Shown piece by piece: positions 1-8,771 of a DNA stretch of 64,000 nt. The notes under the pieces were generated by a model. That model saw only the letters and a program-made list of their open reading frames with translations. It had not been told where the DNA came from and did not search any database. Every line of letters starts with the position of its first letter. The first letter of the stretch is position 1. The translations under genes and the position numbers were made by a program. The DNA is from an uncultured Lachnospiraceae bacterium (lineage in GTDB: Bacteria > Bacillota > Clostridia > Lachnospirales > Lachnospiraceae), in the NCBI GenBank assembly GCA_934438085.1, contig CAKSBC010000004.1, positions 1-64,000 of the forward strand. The letters run 5' to 3'.

Positions 1-59
1 TTGGTTAGAGCATCTGACTGTTAATCAGGGGGTCCCAGGTTCAAGTCCTGGTTGGGGCG
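1..59 (+). tRNA. tRNA-Asn (GTT), 5' end cut off by the window
   Basis: The window opens inside the D-loop. The anticodon stem ctga/tcag closes a 7-nt loop ctgttaa, giving anticodon GTT (Asn). The T-arm ccagg-ttcaagt-cctgg and the 3' half of the acceptor stem (ttggggc plus discriminator g at 59) follow. CCA is not encoded. Roughly the first 17 bases of the tRNA lie outside the window. Confidence 0.93.
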
Positions 60-65
60 TTTTTC

Positions 66-92
66 ACCGGTTCTTTTGGAGCCGGTTTTTTT
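66..92 (+). terminator. Rho-independent terminator of tRNA-Asn
   Basis: An 8-bp stem accggttc/gagccggt (one G-T wobble) with loop ttttg is followed by a run of seven T. It sits 6 nt past the tRNA end and separates it from the his operon. Confidence 0.9.
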
Positions 93-140
93 GTGTCTGT
101 TTTTTTATAAATACTGAGGCCTTAATATTGCAAACTTTTA

Positions 141-169
141 TTGACTTACAGACACTTTAATGTAATAAT
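141..169 (+). promoter_or_regulatory. Promoter of the his operon
   Basis: TTGACT at 141-146 is followed by a TAATAAT-like -10 box around 163-169 with a TG at 161-162, giving a spacer of 16-17 nt. The expected transcript starts near 176, about 60 nt before hisZ. I see no leader peptide rich in His codons and no room for a T-box, so regulation by attenuation is not supported by this sequence. Confidence 0.65.
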
Positions 170-235
170 GTGGTAACACAATACTAACATGAATTTTTCC
201 AATTTGTTTTTATATACCTTATTCGGAGATACACT

Positions 236-1459
236 ATGAACCTTGATGAATCAGTTCTCAAAAAAGAAGAAAAAACAGCGTTCCTGCTTCGCTCACTGTA
301 CCAACAGTATGGATGCCTTCAGTATAAAATGAGTAAATTTGAGGAATATGATCTCTATGCTAAAAACAGAGATTTTCTTGTCTCAGACAATATCATAACC
401 TTTACTGATACAAACGGAAAGCTTATGGCGCTTAAGCCGGATGTAACTCTGTCTATTGTCAGAAACACGAGAGACATTCCGGGATATGTAAACAAGGTCT
501 TTTATAATGAGAATGTTTATAGAGTATCTCGCGGTTCTCATGCCTACAAGGAAATCATGCAGGCAGGTCTTGAATGTATCGGCGATATTGATGACTACAA
601 TATTTTCGAAACTGTATTACTTGCAGTAAAGAGCCTGGACATAATTTCAGACGAAAATATCTTAAGCATTTCGCATCTTGGTATTATCATTTCTCTTCTT
701 AAGGAGATTGGCTTAAATGATGATGAGCAGAAAAAGGCTATAAAGCTCATCGGCAGTAAAAACATGCATGAATTTGAAAGCCTTTGCTTAACTGCTGCAA
801 GAAAAACTGCAGACAAAACCTATGAGAAATCTATAAATCCAGACACTGACGATGCTTCTGCAAAAAGTATTGAAAGAGTAATGCGTATCCTGATGCTTAA
901 CGGTTCGCCTGATGAGGTGCTTCCGAAATTGCGCAAGGAATGCTGTGATGAAGAGGCTGTTTCCCAGCTTGAAGCTCTTACCGCGATGCTTAATGCTGCA
1001 GGAGAGGGAAGCAGAGTAATCATTGATTTTTCTGTTGTCAGTGATATGAGCTACTATAACGGAATTGTTTTTAAAGGATATGTGAAGGGTGTTCCGGAAA
1101 GCATCTTAAGCGGAGGTCAATATGATCAGCTTCTAAAAAAGATGGGTAAAAGAGCAAGAGCAGTAGGCTTTGCGGTATACATGGATTTCCTTGAAAGATA
1201 TTTTGAAAATGACAACATTTATGATGTTGATGCAGTCATAATGTATGATGATAATACAGACAGAAGGGCGCTATTCAATGCAGTTCAGGTTGCAATGAAT
1301 AAAGGAATGAAGGTTACTGCACAAAAAGAGGTCCCGGAAAAGCTCCGCTGCAAAATAATATATACTATAGATAAATACGGAGCACTTAAGGAAAAGCAGC
1401 CGGACAATACACAGGGAAAGAATAAGGATTTTAATAATAAGGAGGCTTCCAATGCTTAA
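236..1459 (+). CDS. hisZ: ATP phosphoribosyltransferase regulatory subunit HisZ
   Basis: HisZ is a catalytically inactive paralogue of histidyl-tRNA synthetase that forms a complex with short HisG and is needed for its activity and feedback inhibition by histidine. The 407-residue protein keeps class II synthetase-like segments: KPDVT near residues 67-71, FYNENVYRVS near 89-98 and QAGLECIG near 110-117. It lacks the C-terminal anticodon-binding domain order of HisS, a true copy of which lies at 25.4 kb. The start ATG has GGAG 7 nt upstream. It is the first gene of the his operon and overlaps hisG by 8 nt, which suits coupled translation of the two subunits. Confidence 0.93.
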   Translation: MNLDESVLKKEEKTAFLLRSLYQQYGCLQYKMSKFEEYDLYAKNRDFLVSDNIITFTDTNGKLMALKPDVTLSIVRNTRDIPGYVNKVFYNENVYRVSRGSHAYKEIMQAGLECIGDIDDYNIFETVLLAVKSLDIISDENILSISHLGIIISLLKEIGLNDDEQKKAIKLIGSKNMHEFESLCLTAARKTADKTYEKSINPDTDDASAKSIERVMRILMLNGSPDEVLPKLRKECCDEEAVSQLEALTAMLNAAGEGSRVIIDFSVVSDMSYYNGIVFKGYVKGVPESILSGGQYDQLLKKMGKRARAVGFAVYMDFLERYFENDNIYDVDAVIMYDDNTDRRALFNAVQVAMNKGMKVTAQKEVPEKLRCKIIYTIDKYGALKEKQPDNTQGKNKDFNNKEASNA

Positions 1460-2102
1460 TATTGCACTGCCTAAGGGAAGGCTCGGAGAAAAAGTATATG
1501 ACATGTTTGAAAAGGCAGGATATGATTGCCAGTCAATACATGAAAAGAACAGAAAGCTGCTGTTTGAAAATCCGAAAAAGGACATTTGTTTCTTCTGGGT
1601 CAAGCCATCAGATGTAAATATTTATGTTGAAAGGGGAGCAGCTGATATAGGAGTTGCAGGCAAGGATATATTACTTGAATATGAGCCTGATGTTTACGAA
1701 CTGGCAGATCTTAAGATCGGAAAATGCATTATGGCTGAGGCTGCAAGAAACGGATATATAGATCAGCCGCAGAGAACCAAGAGAGTTGCAACAAAGTTTG
1801 AGAATATTGCCAGAAGCTATTATGCTTCAATCGGAAGAGATATTGATATAATACATTTAAACGGATCGATCGAGCTTGCGCCTATACTCGGACTTTCGGA
1901 TGTAATTGTGGATATAGTTGAGACCGGATCTACACTTAGAGAAAATGATCTTGCAGTAGTTGAAAAAATAGTAGATATCAGTGCCAGACTTATAGCAAAT
2001 AAGGCGTCTTACGAGTTTAAAAAGGCACAGATAACGGCAATTGCCGGAGCACTCAGTAATCAGGTTGCAGAACGTGAAGCACTTGAAAAAAAATCCAGAT
2101 AA
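1452..2102 (+). CDS. hisG: ATP phosphoribosyltransferase, short form (HisG-S)
   Basis: Catalyses the first step of histidine synthesis, condensing ATP and PRPP. At 216 residues it is the short form, which lacks the C-terminal regulatory domain and depends on HisZ, encoded immediately upstream. Visible family segments are LPKGRLGEKV at the N-terminus, GAADIGVAGKD near 62-72, and the phosphate-binding VETGSTLREN near 156-165. The ATG has a GGAGG site 6 nt upstream, located inside the end of hisZ; the 8-nt overlap suggests stoichiometric production. Confidence 0.96.
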   Translation: MLNIALPKGRLGEKVYDMFEKAGYDCQSIHEKNRKLLFENPKKDICFFWVKPSDVNIYVERGAADIGVAGKDILLEYEPDVYELADLKIGKCIMAEAARNGYIDQPQRTKRVATKFENIARSYYASIGRDIDIIHLNGSIELAPILGLSDVIVDIVETGSTLRENDLAVVEKIVDISARLIANKASYEFKKAQITAIAGALSNQVAEREALEKKSR

Positions 2103-2183
2103 TAAATAAGCTGATTATATTAAATTTACAGATACTGATAATTTAGACTTTAAGGCTCAGTCAATGAGTATAAGAGGTGGATT

Positions 2184-3473
2184 ATGATAAAAATACTTAA
2201 ATACGGAGAAGTACCTAACAGCGAGCTTTTTATAAGGACCGATGCCTTAAGTAATGTTGCCGATACTGTATCAGATATACTTGATAATGTCAGAAGAAAC
2301 GGAGACAAAGCTCTGATAGATTATACGGAGAGATTTGATAAGGTTAGGCTTGAAGGTCTTGAGGTGACGAAGAAAGAGCTTGATGAGGCACTTTCAAAGG
2401 TAGAACATAAGTTTATGGGGGTACTGGAAAGAGCTGCAGCAAATATCAGAGCTTTTCATAGCCGTCAGGTAAGAAACAGCTTCATACTTAATGAACAGGA
2501 CGGCGTAGTTATAGGCCAGAAAATTATGCCTATAGAAAAAGTCGGCATATATGTTCCTGACGGAACTGCTCCGCTTTCTTCAACAGTCCTCATGGATACG
2601 ATTCCGGCAAAGATAGCCGGATGTAAGGAAATTATCATGGTTTCTTCTCCTAATGCGGACGGAAATATTAACCCGTATATTCTTGCGGCTGCAAGTGTGG
2701 CAGGAGTAGACAGGATATTTAAGGTTGGAGGCGCGCAGGCAATAGGAGCACTTGCATACGGAACAGAAAGCATTCCAAGAGTAGATAAGATAGTTGGACC
2801 AGGCAGTGCATATGTTGCAGAGGCCAAAAAGCAGGTATACGGAAGAGTTTCTATAGACATGATTGCCGGTCCGAGCGAGATCCTTGCTGTTGTCGATGAA
2901 AAGACTGAGCCGAGATATATTGCGGCGGATATGCTTTCCCAGGCTGAGCATGATTATAATGCTACAGCAGTACTTGTAACTAATTCTATGGAGCTTGCAC
3001 TTAAGGTTCAGAAGGAGTTAGAGGCTCAGATAGAGAAGCTTCCGAGACGTGACATTGCAAGAGCATCTATAGATAATAACGGTAAGATAATAGTAGCTGA
3101 TGACCTCATGAAGGCAATTGACATTGCAAATGAGATAGCTCCGGAGCATCTCGAGCTTTGCGTAGACGAGCCATTTGATTACCTTGATAAAATCAAGCAC
3201 GCCGGATCAATATTCATGGGCAGGAACTGTCCCGAGGCAGTAGGCGATTATTTTGCCGGACCTAATCACACACTTCCTACAAGCGGTACGGCAAGATTTT
3301 TCAGCCCGCTTTCAGTTGATGATTTTGTGAAAAAGTCGCAGTACACATATTTCTCGGCAGAGGCACTTGATAAGGTTGCAGATGATATCGCTATGTTTGC
3401 TGAAAAGGAAGCACTCATGGGACACGCCAGAAGTGTAATGATAAGAACAGAGGACAGAAGGAAAAAATCATAA
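2184..3473 (+). CDS. hisD: Histidinol dehydrogenase
   Basis: Zinc and NAD-dependent enzyme that oxidises L-histidinol to histidine in two steps, the last reactions of the pathway. Its 429 residues match the usual family length. Recognisable segments are YVPDGTAPL (about 123-131), VGPGSAYVAEAK (about 204-215), the zinc-ligand region SQAEHD (252-257), PEHLEL near 318 and GPNHTLPT near 360. An 81-nt gap separates it from hisG, with AGAGGTGG before the ATG. It is third in the operon although it acts last. Confidence 0.97.
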   Translation: MIKILKYGEVPNSELFIRTDALSNVADTVSDILDNVRRNGDKALIDYTERFDKVRLEGLEVTKKELDEALSKVEHKFMGVLERAAANIRAFHSRQVRNSFILNEQDGVVIGQKIMPIEKVGIYVPDGTAPLSSTVLMDTIPAKIAGCKEIIMVSSPNADGNINPYILAAASVAGVDRIFKVGGAQAIGALAYGTESIPRVDKIVGPGSAYVAEAKKQVYGRVSIDMIAGPSEILAVVDEKTEPRYIAADMLSQAEHDYNATAVLVTNSMELALKVQKELEAQIEKLPRRDIARASIDNNGKIIVADDLMKAIDIANEIAPEHLELCVDEPFDYLDKIKHAGSIFMGRNCPEAVGDYFAGPNHTLPTSGTARFFSPLSVDDFVKKSQYTYFSAEALDKVADDIAMFAEKEALMGHARSVMIRTEDRRKKS

Positions 3474-3502
3474 AGTAAATTTATATTTGACGGAGCATTA
3501 AA

Positions 3503-4573
3503 ATGAGCAGATTTTTAACAAAAACCTTGAGCGCGCTGACACCGTATACACCGGGAGAGCAGCCTCAGGATATGAAATATACAAAGCTTAATACGAATGA
3601 ATCACCTTTTGAGCCGTCGGAAAAGGCGGTAGGAATAGCCAAAGAGCATGAAAGAAGGCTGAATCTGTATTCTGATCCGCAGTGTATTCTTGTCAGAGAA
3701 AAGCTTGCGGAAATATATGAGGTCGATAAGGATGAGATCGTTTTAGGAAATGGCTCCGATGAGCTTTTATTCTTTTCATTCAAAGCCTTCTGCGATGAAG
3801 TAAGGCCGGCTGTGTTTCCGGATATAACTTATGGATTTTATCCTGTATTTTCAGAAATAAATCGTGTGCCTTATAAGGAGATTCCGTTGAGGGATGATTT
3901 TTCTGTAAATATAGACGATTATAATGAAAAGGGCTGCACGATTTTTATCGCTAATCCAAATGCGCCTACAGGAAAAGCTCTTCCCGTTGAGACGATCGAG
4001 GAACTGGTAAAAAGACATCCTGACGACGTCATCATAATAGACGAAGCATATGTGGATTTCGGAGGCGAAAGCTGTATACCGCTTATTCATAAATATGAAA
4101 ATGTCATCGTTATAAGAACCTTCTCAAAATCCCGTTCACTTGCCGGCGCACGTATAGGCTTTGCGATAGGAGCAAAGGGAATCATAGGAGATCTTAATAC
4201 TATAAGGTATTCATTTAATCCTTATAATATAAATTCCATGACAATGGCAATGGCATACGGAGTTCTGTGTGATGAGGAATATACATATAAAAACTGCCGT
4301 ACTATAATGGAAAACAGAGATTATGTCTCCAATGAGCTTAAGGACCTGGGATTTGAAGTTATAGATTCAAAGGCTAATTTTATATTTGCAAAGACGGATG
4401 AAATAAGCGGAGGCAAGCTTTACGGGGAGCTTAAAAAGCGCGGTGTGCTTGTGAGACATTTTGATAAGGAAAGAATATCAGATTATAATCGCATCACGAT
4501 AGGCACTAAAAAAGAGATGGAGACATTTACAGAAACGGTAAAGGAAATACTGAAAGCGGGTGAACAGTCATGA
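3503..4573 (+). CDS. hisC: Histidinol-phosphate aminotransferase
   Basis: PLP-dependent class II aminotransferase converting imidazole acetol phosphate to histidinol phosphate. 356 residues. NPNAPTG (151-157), DEAYVDF (180-186) and the Schiff-base lysine in RTFSKS (K209) are all present, followed by the phosphate-binding Arg in GARIGFA. The stop codon overlaps the hisB start by 4 nt, so the two are translationally coupled. Confidence 0.95.
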   Translation: MSRFLTKTLSALTPYTPGEQPQDMKYTKLNTNESPFEPSEKAVGIAKEHERRLNLYSDPQCILVREKLAEIYEVDKDEIVLGNGSDELLFFSFKAFCDEVRPAVFPDITYGFYPVFSEINRVPYKEIPLRDDFSVNIDDYNEKGCTIFIANPNAPTGKALPVETIEELVKRHPDDVIIIDEAYVDFGGESCIPLIHKYENVIVIRTFSKSRSLAGARIGFAIGAKGIIGDLNTIRYSFNPYNINSMTMAMAYGVLCDEEYTYKNCRTIMENRDYVSNELKDLGFEVIDSKANFIFAKTDEISGGKLYGELKKRGVLVRHFDKERISDYNRITIGTKKEMETFTETVKEILKAGEQS

Positions 4574-5157
4574 GAACAGCCGAAATCAGCAGAGATACAA
4601 AAGAAACAAAAATAAAGCTTAAGCTTTCGCTTGACGGAAGCGGTAATTCCGATATTGATACAGGCATAGGCTTTATGGATCACATGCTGACACTTTTTGC
4701 AAAGCACGGCCGTTTTGATCTCACGGTAAAGTGTGACGGAGATACCTATGTAGATGATCATCATTCTGCAGAGGATATAGGCATCTGTCTCGGACAGGCT
4801 TTTAGAGAGGCACTCGCAGATAAAAAAGGAATTTGCCGATACGGAGACATTATTCTTCCTATGGATGAGGCTTTGATACTTGCGGCAGTGGATATTTCAG
4901 GAAGATCATATCTTGGTTATGCGCTTGAGATCCCGACGGAAAAGGTCGGAAGCTTTGATACCGAGCTGGTGGAGGAATTCTTTATTGCTTTCACATCAAA
5001 TGCCGGCATTGATCTTCATTTAAGACAGCTTGCAGGTAAGAATTCTCATCACATTATAGAAGGAGCTTTTAAGGCGGCAGGCAGAGCATTAAGAAAGGCT
5101 GTCAGCATTGATAAAGATGCTTCAGATGAGGTTCCGAGTACAAAGGGCTTATTATAA
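4570..5157 (+). CDS. hisB: Imidazoleglycerol-phosphate dehydratase
   Basis: Dehydrates imidazole glycerol phosphate to imidazole acetol phosphate, using a dinuclear manganese centre. 195 residues, the single-function form without a fused histidinol phosphatase, so the phosphatase must come from another gene (the PHP protein at 8.77 kb). Metal-ligand motifs MDHML (about 37-41), DDHHSAED (about 61-68) and a late KNSHHIIEGAFKA are intact. The ATG overlaps the hisC stop. Confidence 0.97.
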   Translation: MRTAEISRDTKETKIKLKLSLDGSGNSDIDTGIGFMDHMLTLFAKHGRFDLTVKCDGDTYVDDHHSAEDIGICLGQAFREALADKKGICRYGDIILPMDEALILAAVDISGRSYLGYALEIPTEKVGSFDTELVEEFFIAFTSNAGIDLHLRQLAGKNSHHIIEGAFKAAGRALRKAVSIDKDASDEVPSTKGLL

Positions 5158-5177
5158 ACGGTATGGACGGAGAAATA

Positions 5178-5786
5178 ATGTTAGCAATAGTTGATTACGG
5201 AGTCGGAAATCTTTTCTCACTGAAAAGCTCTGTGGCAGCAATAGGGGCAGAGGCTGTTATAACAGGAGATGCGGAGACCATATTAAATGCTGAACGCATA
5301 ATACTGCCGGGAGTCGGGGCTTTCGGAGATGCTGTAGATAAGCTGAGAGCTACAGGTCTTGATAAGGCTGTGATAAGAGCCGCAGGAAACGGAACGCCGC
5401 TCTTAGGTATATGTGTAGGAATGCAGATGCTTTTTGAAAAGGACTATGAGTACGGTGAGCATGACGGCCTGGGACTTATACCCGGAGAGGTACGTTCCAT
5501 AAGAGAGCTTATCGCTCCTGAGATGAAGGTTCCTGCTATAGGCTGGAGCTCATTGAGCTATAAAAAAGACAGCAGGCTGTTTAAGGATATAGCCGCCGGA
5601 GAATTTGTTTATTTTGTGCATTCATATTCGGCAGTTAAATGTGAGCCATATATAAGTGCGGTTACGGATTATGGAGTTGAGATAACTGCTGCGGTTGAAA
5701 AGGATAATGTTTACGGCACTCAGTTCCATCCGGAAAAAAGCGGCGAAATCGGCCTTAAGATACTTAAAAATTTCTGCAATATATAA
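5178..5786 (+). CDS. hisH: Imidazole glycerol phosphate synthase, glutaminase subunit
   Basis: Class I glutamine amidotransferase that supplies ammonia to HisF. The nucleophile is Cys79 in LLGICVGMQ; the His/Glu partners are in TQFHPEKSG near the C-terminus. I place the start at 5178 rather than the upstream in-frame ATG at 5163: the family begins M-x-AIVDYGVGN exactly there and GGAG lies 5 nt before it. This gives 202 residues. It follows hisB by about 20 nt. Confidence 0.95.
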   Translation: MLAIVDYGVGNLFSLKSSVAAIGAEAVITGDAETILNAERIILPGVGAFGDAVDKLRATGLDKAVIRAAGNGTPLLGICVGMQMLFEKDYEYGEHDGLGLIPGEVRSIRELIAPEMKVPAIGWSSLSYKKDSRLFKDIAAGEFVYFVHSYSAVKCEPYISAVTDYGVEITAAVEKDNVYGTQFHPEKSGEIGLKILKNFCNI

Positions 5787-5812
5787 GTTAGTAACATTAA
5801 CAGGAGAAGGAT

Positions 5813-6529
5813 ATGCTTATTTTCCCGGCAATAGACCTTTATGAAGGAAAGGCTGTAAGATTATATAAGGGTGATTATGCACAGATGACCGTATACAGTG
5901 AGTATCCGGAGGATGTTGCAGCTGATTTTAAAAGCTGCGGAGCAAAGTGCATACATATGGTAGATCTTGAGGGAGCCAAAAACGGAGATACTCCCAATAT
6001 TGAAGTAGTAAAGAAAATAGCCGGAGGGACAGATCTTTTCACTGAGATCGGCGGCGGCATCAGAAGTCTTGATGTAATAGAAAAATATCTGTCAGCAGGA
6101 GTCGACAGAGTTATTCTCGGCACGGCGGCAGTGACTGACAGAGCATTCCTTGAAAAGGCGGCAGCAGATTACGCAGAGCATGTGGCTGTTGGCATTGACA
6201 TAAAAGACGGAATGGTCGCAATAAAGGGCTGGACTGAGAAATCTGAGAAGGATGCTTTTGAGTTTTGCCGTGATATGCAGGAGCTTGGTATCAGGACTAT
6301 TATATGTACAGATATATCAAGAGACGGAGCTATGAGAGGAACGAACCTTGAGCTATATAAAAAGCTTTCAGAGCAGTTTTCAATGGATATAGTTGCTTCG
6401 GGAGGAGTATCCGGTATTGATGACATTATTAAGCTTAAGGAAATGAATTTATACGGAGCTATCATTGGTAAGGCTTATTATACCGGAGCTATTGACCTTA
6501 AAGAGGCCGTCAAGCTGGCAGAAAATTAA
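5813..6529 (+). CDS. hisA: Phosphoribosylformimino-5-aminoimidazole carboxamide ribotide isomerase
   Basis: A (beta/alpha)8-barrel isomerase (ProFAR to PRFAR), 238 residues. The catalytic Asp8 lies in FPAIDLY and the second acid in the CTDISRDG segment near residue 163-170; phosphate-binding GGGIR is near 77-81 and ASGGVSG near 196-202. AGGAGAAGG precedes the ATG. Homologous to HisF, the next gene. Confidence 0.96.
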   Translation: MLIFPAIDLYEGKAVRLYKGDYAQMTVYSEYPEDVAADFKSCGAKCIHMVDLEGAKNGDTPNIEVVKKIAGGTDLFTEIGGGIRSLDVIEKYLSAGVDRVILGTAAVTDRAFLEKAAADYAEHVAVGIDIKDGMVAIKGWTEKSEKDAFEFCRDMQELGIRTIICTDISRDGAMRGTNLELYKKLSEQFSMDIVASGGVSGIDDIIKLKEMNLYGAIIGKAYYTGAIDLKEAVKLAEN

Positions 6530-6638
6530 AATATCTCAGAATATAACATAAAAATAAAGAGAAAAAACATGAATAAACGTTTACAACCTAAGAATATAAG
6601 GGTTAAATGCGATGTTATGCAATTATAAAGGAGCATAA

Positions 6639-7397
6639 ATGCTTACAAAAAGAATCATTCCGTGTCTGGATGTTAAAGACGGAAGAGTTGTAAAAGGAGT
6701 AAATTTCAAGGGACTTAATGATGTTTCCTCACCGGTCGAGCTCGCCGGATATTATAGTGATAACGGAGCCGATGAGCTTGTTTTTTATGATATAACAGCT
6801 TCAGCTGAAGGAAGAGCGCTTTTTACTGATATTCTGAAAGAGGTTGCATCTAAAATATTTATACCGCTTACAGTAGGCGGGGGAATAAATTCGCTTGAGG
6901 ATTTTGACAGAGTATTAAAATGCGGAGCCGATAAGGTGAGCGTTAATTCTGGAGCAATAAAAAGACCTGAGCTTATAAAGGAAGCAGCAGAAAAATACGG
7001 AAATCAGTGCGTAGTCATTTCGGCTGATGTAAAGCGAGTGAACGGAGAGTACAGAGTATTTGCAAAAGGCGGACGTGAGGATACCGGCATGGAAGCCATC
7101 AGCTGGATAAAGCACTGCGTCGAGCTCGGAGCAGGAGAGGTTGTACTGAATTCCATTGATACGGACGGAGTAAAAAATGGTTTTGACATTGAAATGCTTA
7201 AAGCTGTCTGTGATGCGGTCGATGTTCCGGTTATAGCTTCGGGCGGAGCAGGCTGCATAGAAGATTTTGAAAAGCTCTTTAAAGAGCTACCGAAGGTAGA
7301 TGCCGGACTCGCTGCTTCAATATTCCATTTCGGAGAAGTTAAAATCAGCGACCTGAAAAAGAGACTTTCAGAGATAGGGATACCGGTCAGAATATAA
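6639..7397 (+). CDS. hisF: Imidazole glycerol phosphate synthase, cyclase subunit
   Basis: The cyclase half of IGP synthase: it uses ammonia channelled from HisH to close the imidazole ring and releases AICAR. 252 residues, a full barrel. Catalytic Asp11 is in IPCLDVKDGRVVKG, the second Asp in VVISADVKR near residue 131, and GGGINSLED binds phosphate near 79-87. A 109-nt spacer separates it from hisA, with AAAGGAG before the ATG. Confidence 0.97.
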   Translation: MLTKRIIPCLDVKDGRVVKGVNFKGLNDVSSPVELAGYYSDNGADELVFYDITASAEGRALFTDILKEVASKIFIPLTVGGGINSLEDFDRVLKCGADKVSVNSGAIKRPELIKEAAEKYGNQCVVISADVKRVNGEYRVFAKGGREDTGMEAISWIKHCVELGAGEVVLNSIDTDGVKNGFDIEMLKAVCDAVDVPVIASGGAGCIEDFEKLFKELPKVDAGLAASIFHFGEVKISDLKKRLSEIGIPVRI

Positions 7398-7533
7398 CGC
7401 AAAAAAGAATAAAATTTAAATCAGATAAATTGAACTGATTGAAACGCTTTTCCGGAGACAGGTTACAGCAGTCAGGCGGAAGCATTAACATAAAAGGTCA
7501 TTTTAAATAATAAGGGGATTTTGGAGGCTTAAA

Positions 7534-8184
7534 ATGATAAACATAGAAGAACTTAAATTTGATGAAAAGGGACTCATACCTGCAATAGTAGTGGATGCAT
7601 ACAGTAAAAAAGTACTGACACTTGCATACATGAATAAAGAAAGCTTAAAAATATCAATGGAAAAAGGTTTGACCTGCTTTTGGAGCCGCTCAAGACAGGA
7701 GCTGTGGTTAAAAGGAGAAACCTCCGGAAACTACCAGCACATAGTATCAATAACTGCAGACTGTGACAAAGATGCACTCACGATCGTGGTTGAAAAAGAC
7801 GGCCCGGCATGCCATAAGGGAACAGATTCATGCTTTGAATACCCTGTATGGCAGAGCGAAGACAGACACGAATTCTCAATAGAAGGACTGTATGAGCTTT
7901 TGGAAGGAAGAAAAAAAGAAAAACCAGAAGGTTCATATACAACATACCTGTTTGAGAAAGGACTCGACAAAATACTGAAAAAAGTCGGAGAAGAGTGCAC
8001 AGAAGTAATCATAGCCGGTAAGGCCGAAGACAAAAAAGAAACAATATACGAAATCGCAGACCTTGCCTACCATGTAATTGTACTTATGGTAGAGGCCGGC
8101 ATCAGCGTAGAAGACATACAAAAAGAACTGGCCTCAAGACATGTCATCGACCATAAAGTGAAACAGGAAAAAATGACGCATTAA
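7534..8184 (+). CDS. hisIE: Bifunctional phosphoribosyl-AMP cyclohydrolase / phosphoribosyl-ATP pyrophosphatase
   Basis: Fusion of HisI (residues about 1-105) and HisE (about 110-216), performing steps 2 and 3 of the pathway. HisI shows WSRSRQELW, the metal-binding DCDKDAL and CHKGTDSCF; HisE shows the helical LYELLEGR start, GEECTEV and the acidic KKETIYEIADLAYH helix. GGAGG lies 8 nt before the ATG. A 136-nt gap separates it from hisF. Lysine is written AAA almost throughout and Glu as GAA, more strictly than in the neighbouring his genes, which mix AAA/AAG. It is the last gene of the operon. Confidence 0.97.
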   Translation: MINIEELKFDEKGLIPAIVVDAYSKKVLTLAYMNKESLKISMEKGLTCFWSRSRQELWLKGETSGNYQHIVSITADCDKDALTIVVEKDGPACHKGTDSCFEYPVWQSEDRHEFSIEGLYELLEGRKKEKPEGSYTTYLFEKGLDKILKKVGEECTEVIIAGKAEDKKETIYEIADLAYHVIVLMVEAGISVEDIQKELASRHVIDHKVKQEKMTH

Positions 8185-8193
8185 GCATATCGG

Positions 8194-8237
8194 AAAGAAA
8201 ACAGGGCAGAAGTTTACTTATGACCTGTTTTCTTTTT
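8194..8237 (+). terminator. Terminator of the his operon
   Basis: A 12-bp perfect inverted repeat (aaagaaaacagg at 8194-8205, its complement at 8224-8235) with an 18-nt loop, ending in a T run. It begins 10 nt after the hisIE stop. Confidence 0.75.
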
Positions 8238-8278
8238 GAGATGCAAACGAACAAAAGCAAAAAAGGACGAAGTCCGAT

Positions 8279-8308
8279 TTGCTAAATAATATATAATTAA
8301 AGTATACT
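8279..8308 (+). promoter_or_regulatory. Putative promoter for the zinc-ribbon / PHP / ilvA group
   Basis: TTGCTA (8279-8284) and TATACT (8303-8308) with an 18-nt spacer, just after the his terminator. An AGGAGGGG sequence at 8310-8317 directly follows the -10 box and would lie at the very 5' end of the transcript; no ORF begins at a suitable distance from it. Confidence 0.5.
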
Positions 8309-8357
8309 TAGGAGGGGCATCTGCTCGCATCACAAATGAAAGGAACAAACCAACAAT

Positions 8358-8732
8358 ATGTTTTTTATGCTTGGGATCAATGATGCAAGAAAAGATTTGA
8401 ACTTTTCCCAAACAATTATATGTGACTCGTGCGGAAGATACGGAAGCTATCAGGTATTCATGACATATACGGTGCTTTCATTATTTTTCATTCCGTGTTT
8501 TAAGTGGAACAGACATTATTATGTACAGACAAGCTGCTGCAATACTCTCTATGAGCTCGATCCTGAAGTCGGAAGAGCTATAGAGCATGGGGCAAACGTT
8601 GAGATCCTGCCTGAGCATTTATACAAGCTTAATCAGGGACAGTATACAAATGGTTATAAGCGCTGCAATAACTGTGGCTATGAAACTGCAGAGGACTTTG
8701 AGTATTGTCCTAAATGCGGCAGCAGGTTTTGA
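8358..8732 (+). CDS. Small zinc-ribbon protein of unknown function
   Basis: 124 residues. Two cysteine pairs frame the protein: CDSCG near residues 22-26 and a C-terminal ribbon NNCGYE...CPKCG ending at the stop, plus a CC pair near 58. The middle contains a hydrophobic VLSLFFIPCFKW stretch. The start MFFMLGIND is chosen because this FF-hydrophobic opening followed by a basic-acidic segment is how I recall related clostridial zinc-ribbon proteins beginning; an AAAGGA site lies about 14 nt upstream, rather far. It precedes the PHP gene by 39 nt, so it is probably cotranscribed. Function unknown. Confidence 0.75.
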   Translation: MFFMLGINDARKDLNFSQTIICDSCGRYGSYQVFMTYTVLSLFFIPCFKWNRHYYVQTSCCNTLYELDPEVGRAIEHGANVEILPEHLYKLNQGQYTNGYKRCNNCGYETAEDFEYCPKCGSRF

Positions 8733-8771
8733 AATTCTAAAGGTGTATAGAATAAACAAGGAAGAATAAAA

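Noticed and set aside
93..235. T-box or His attenuator before hisZ
   Set aside because: The leader is too short and has neither the T-box consensus nor a run of His codons.
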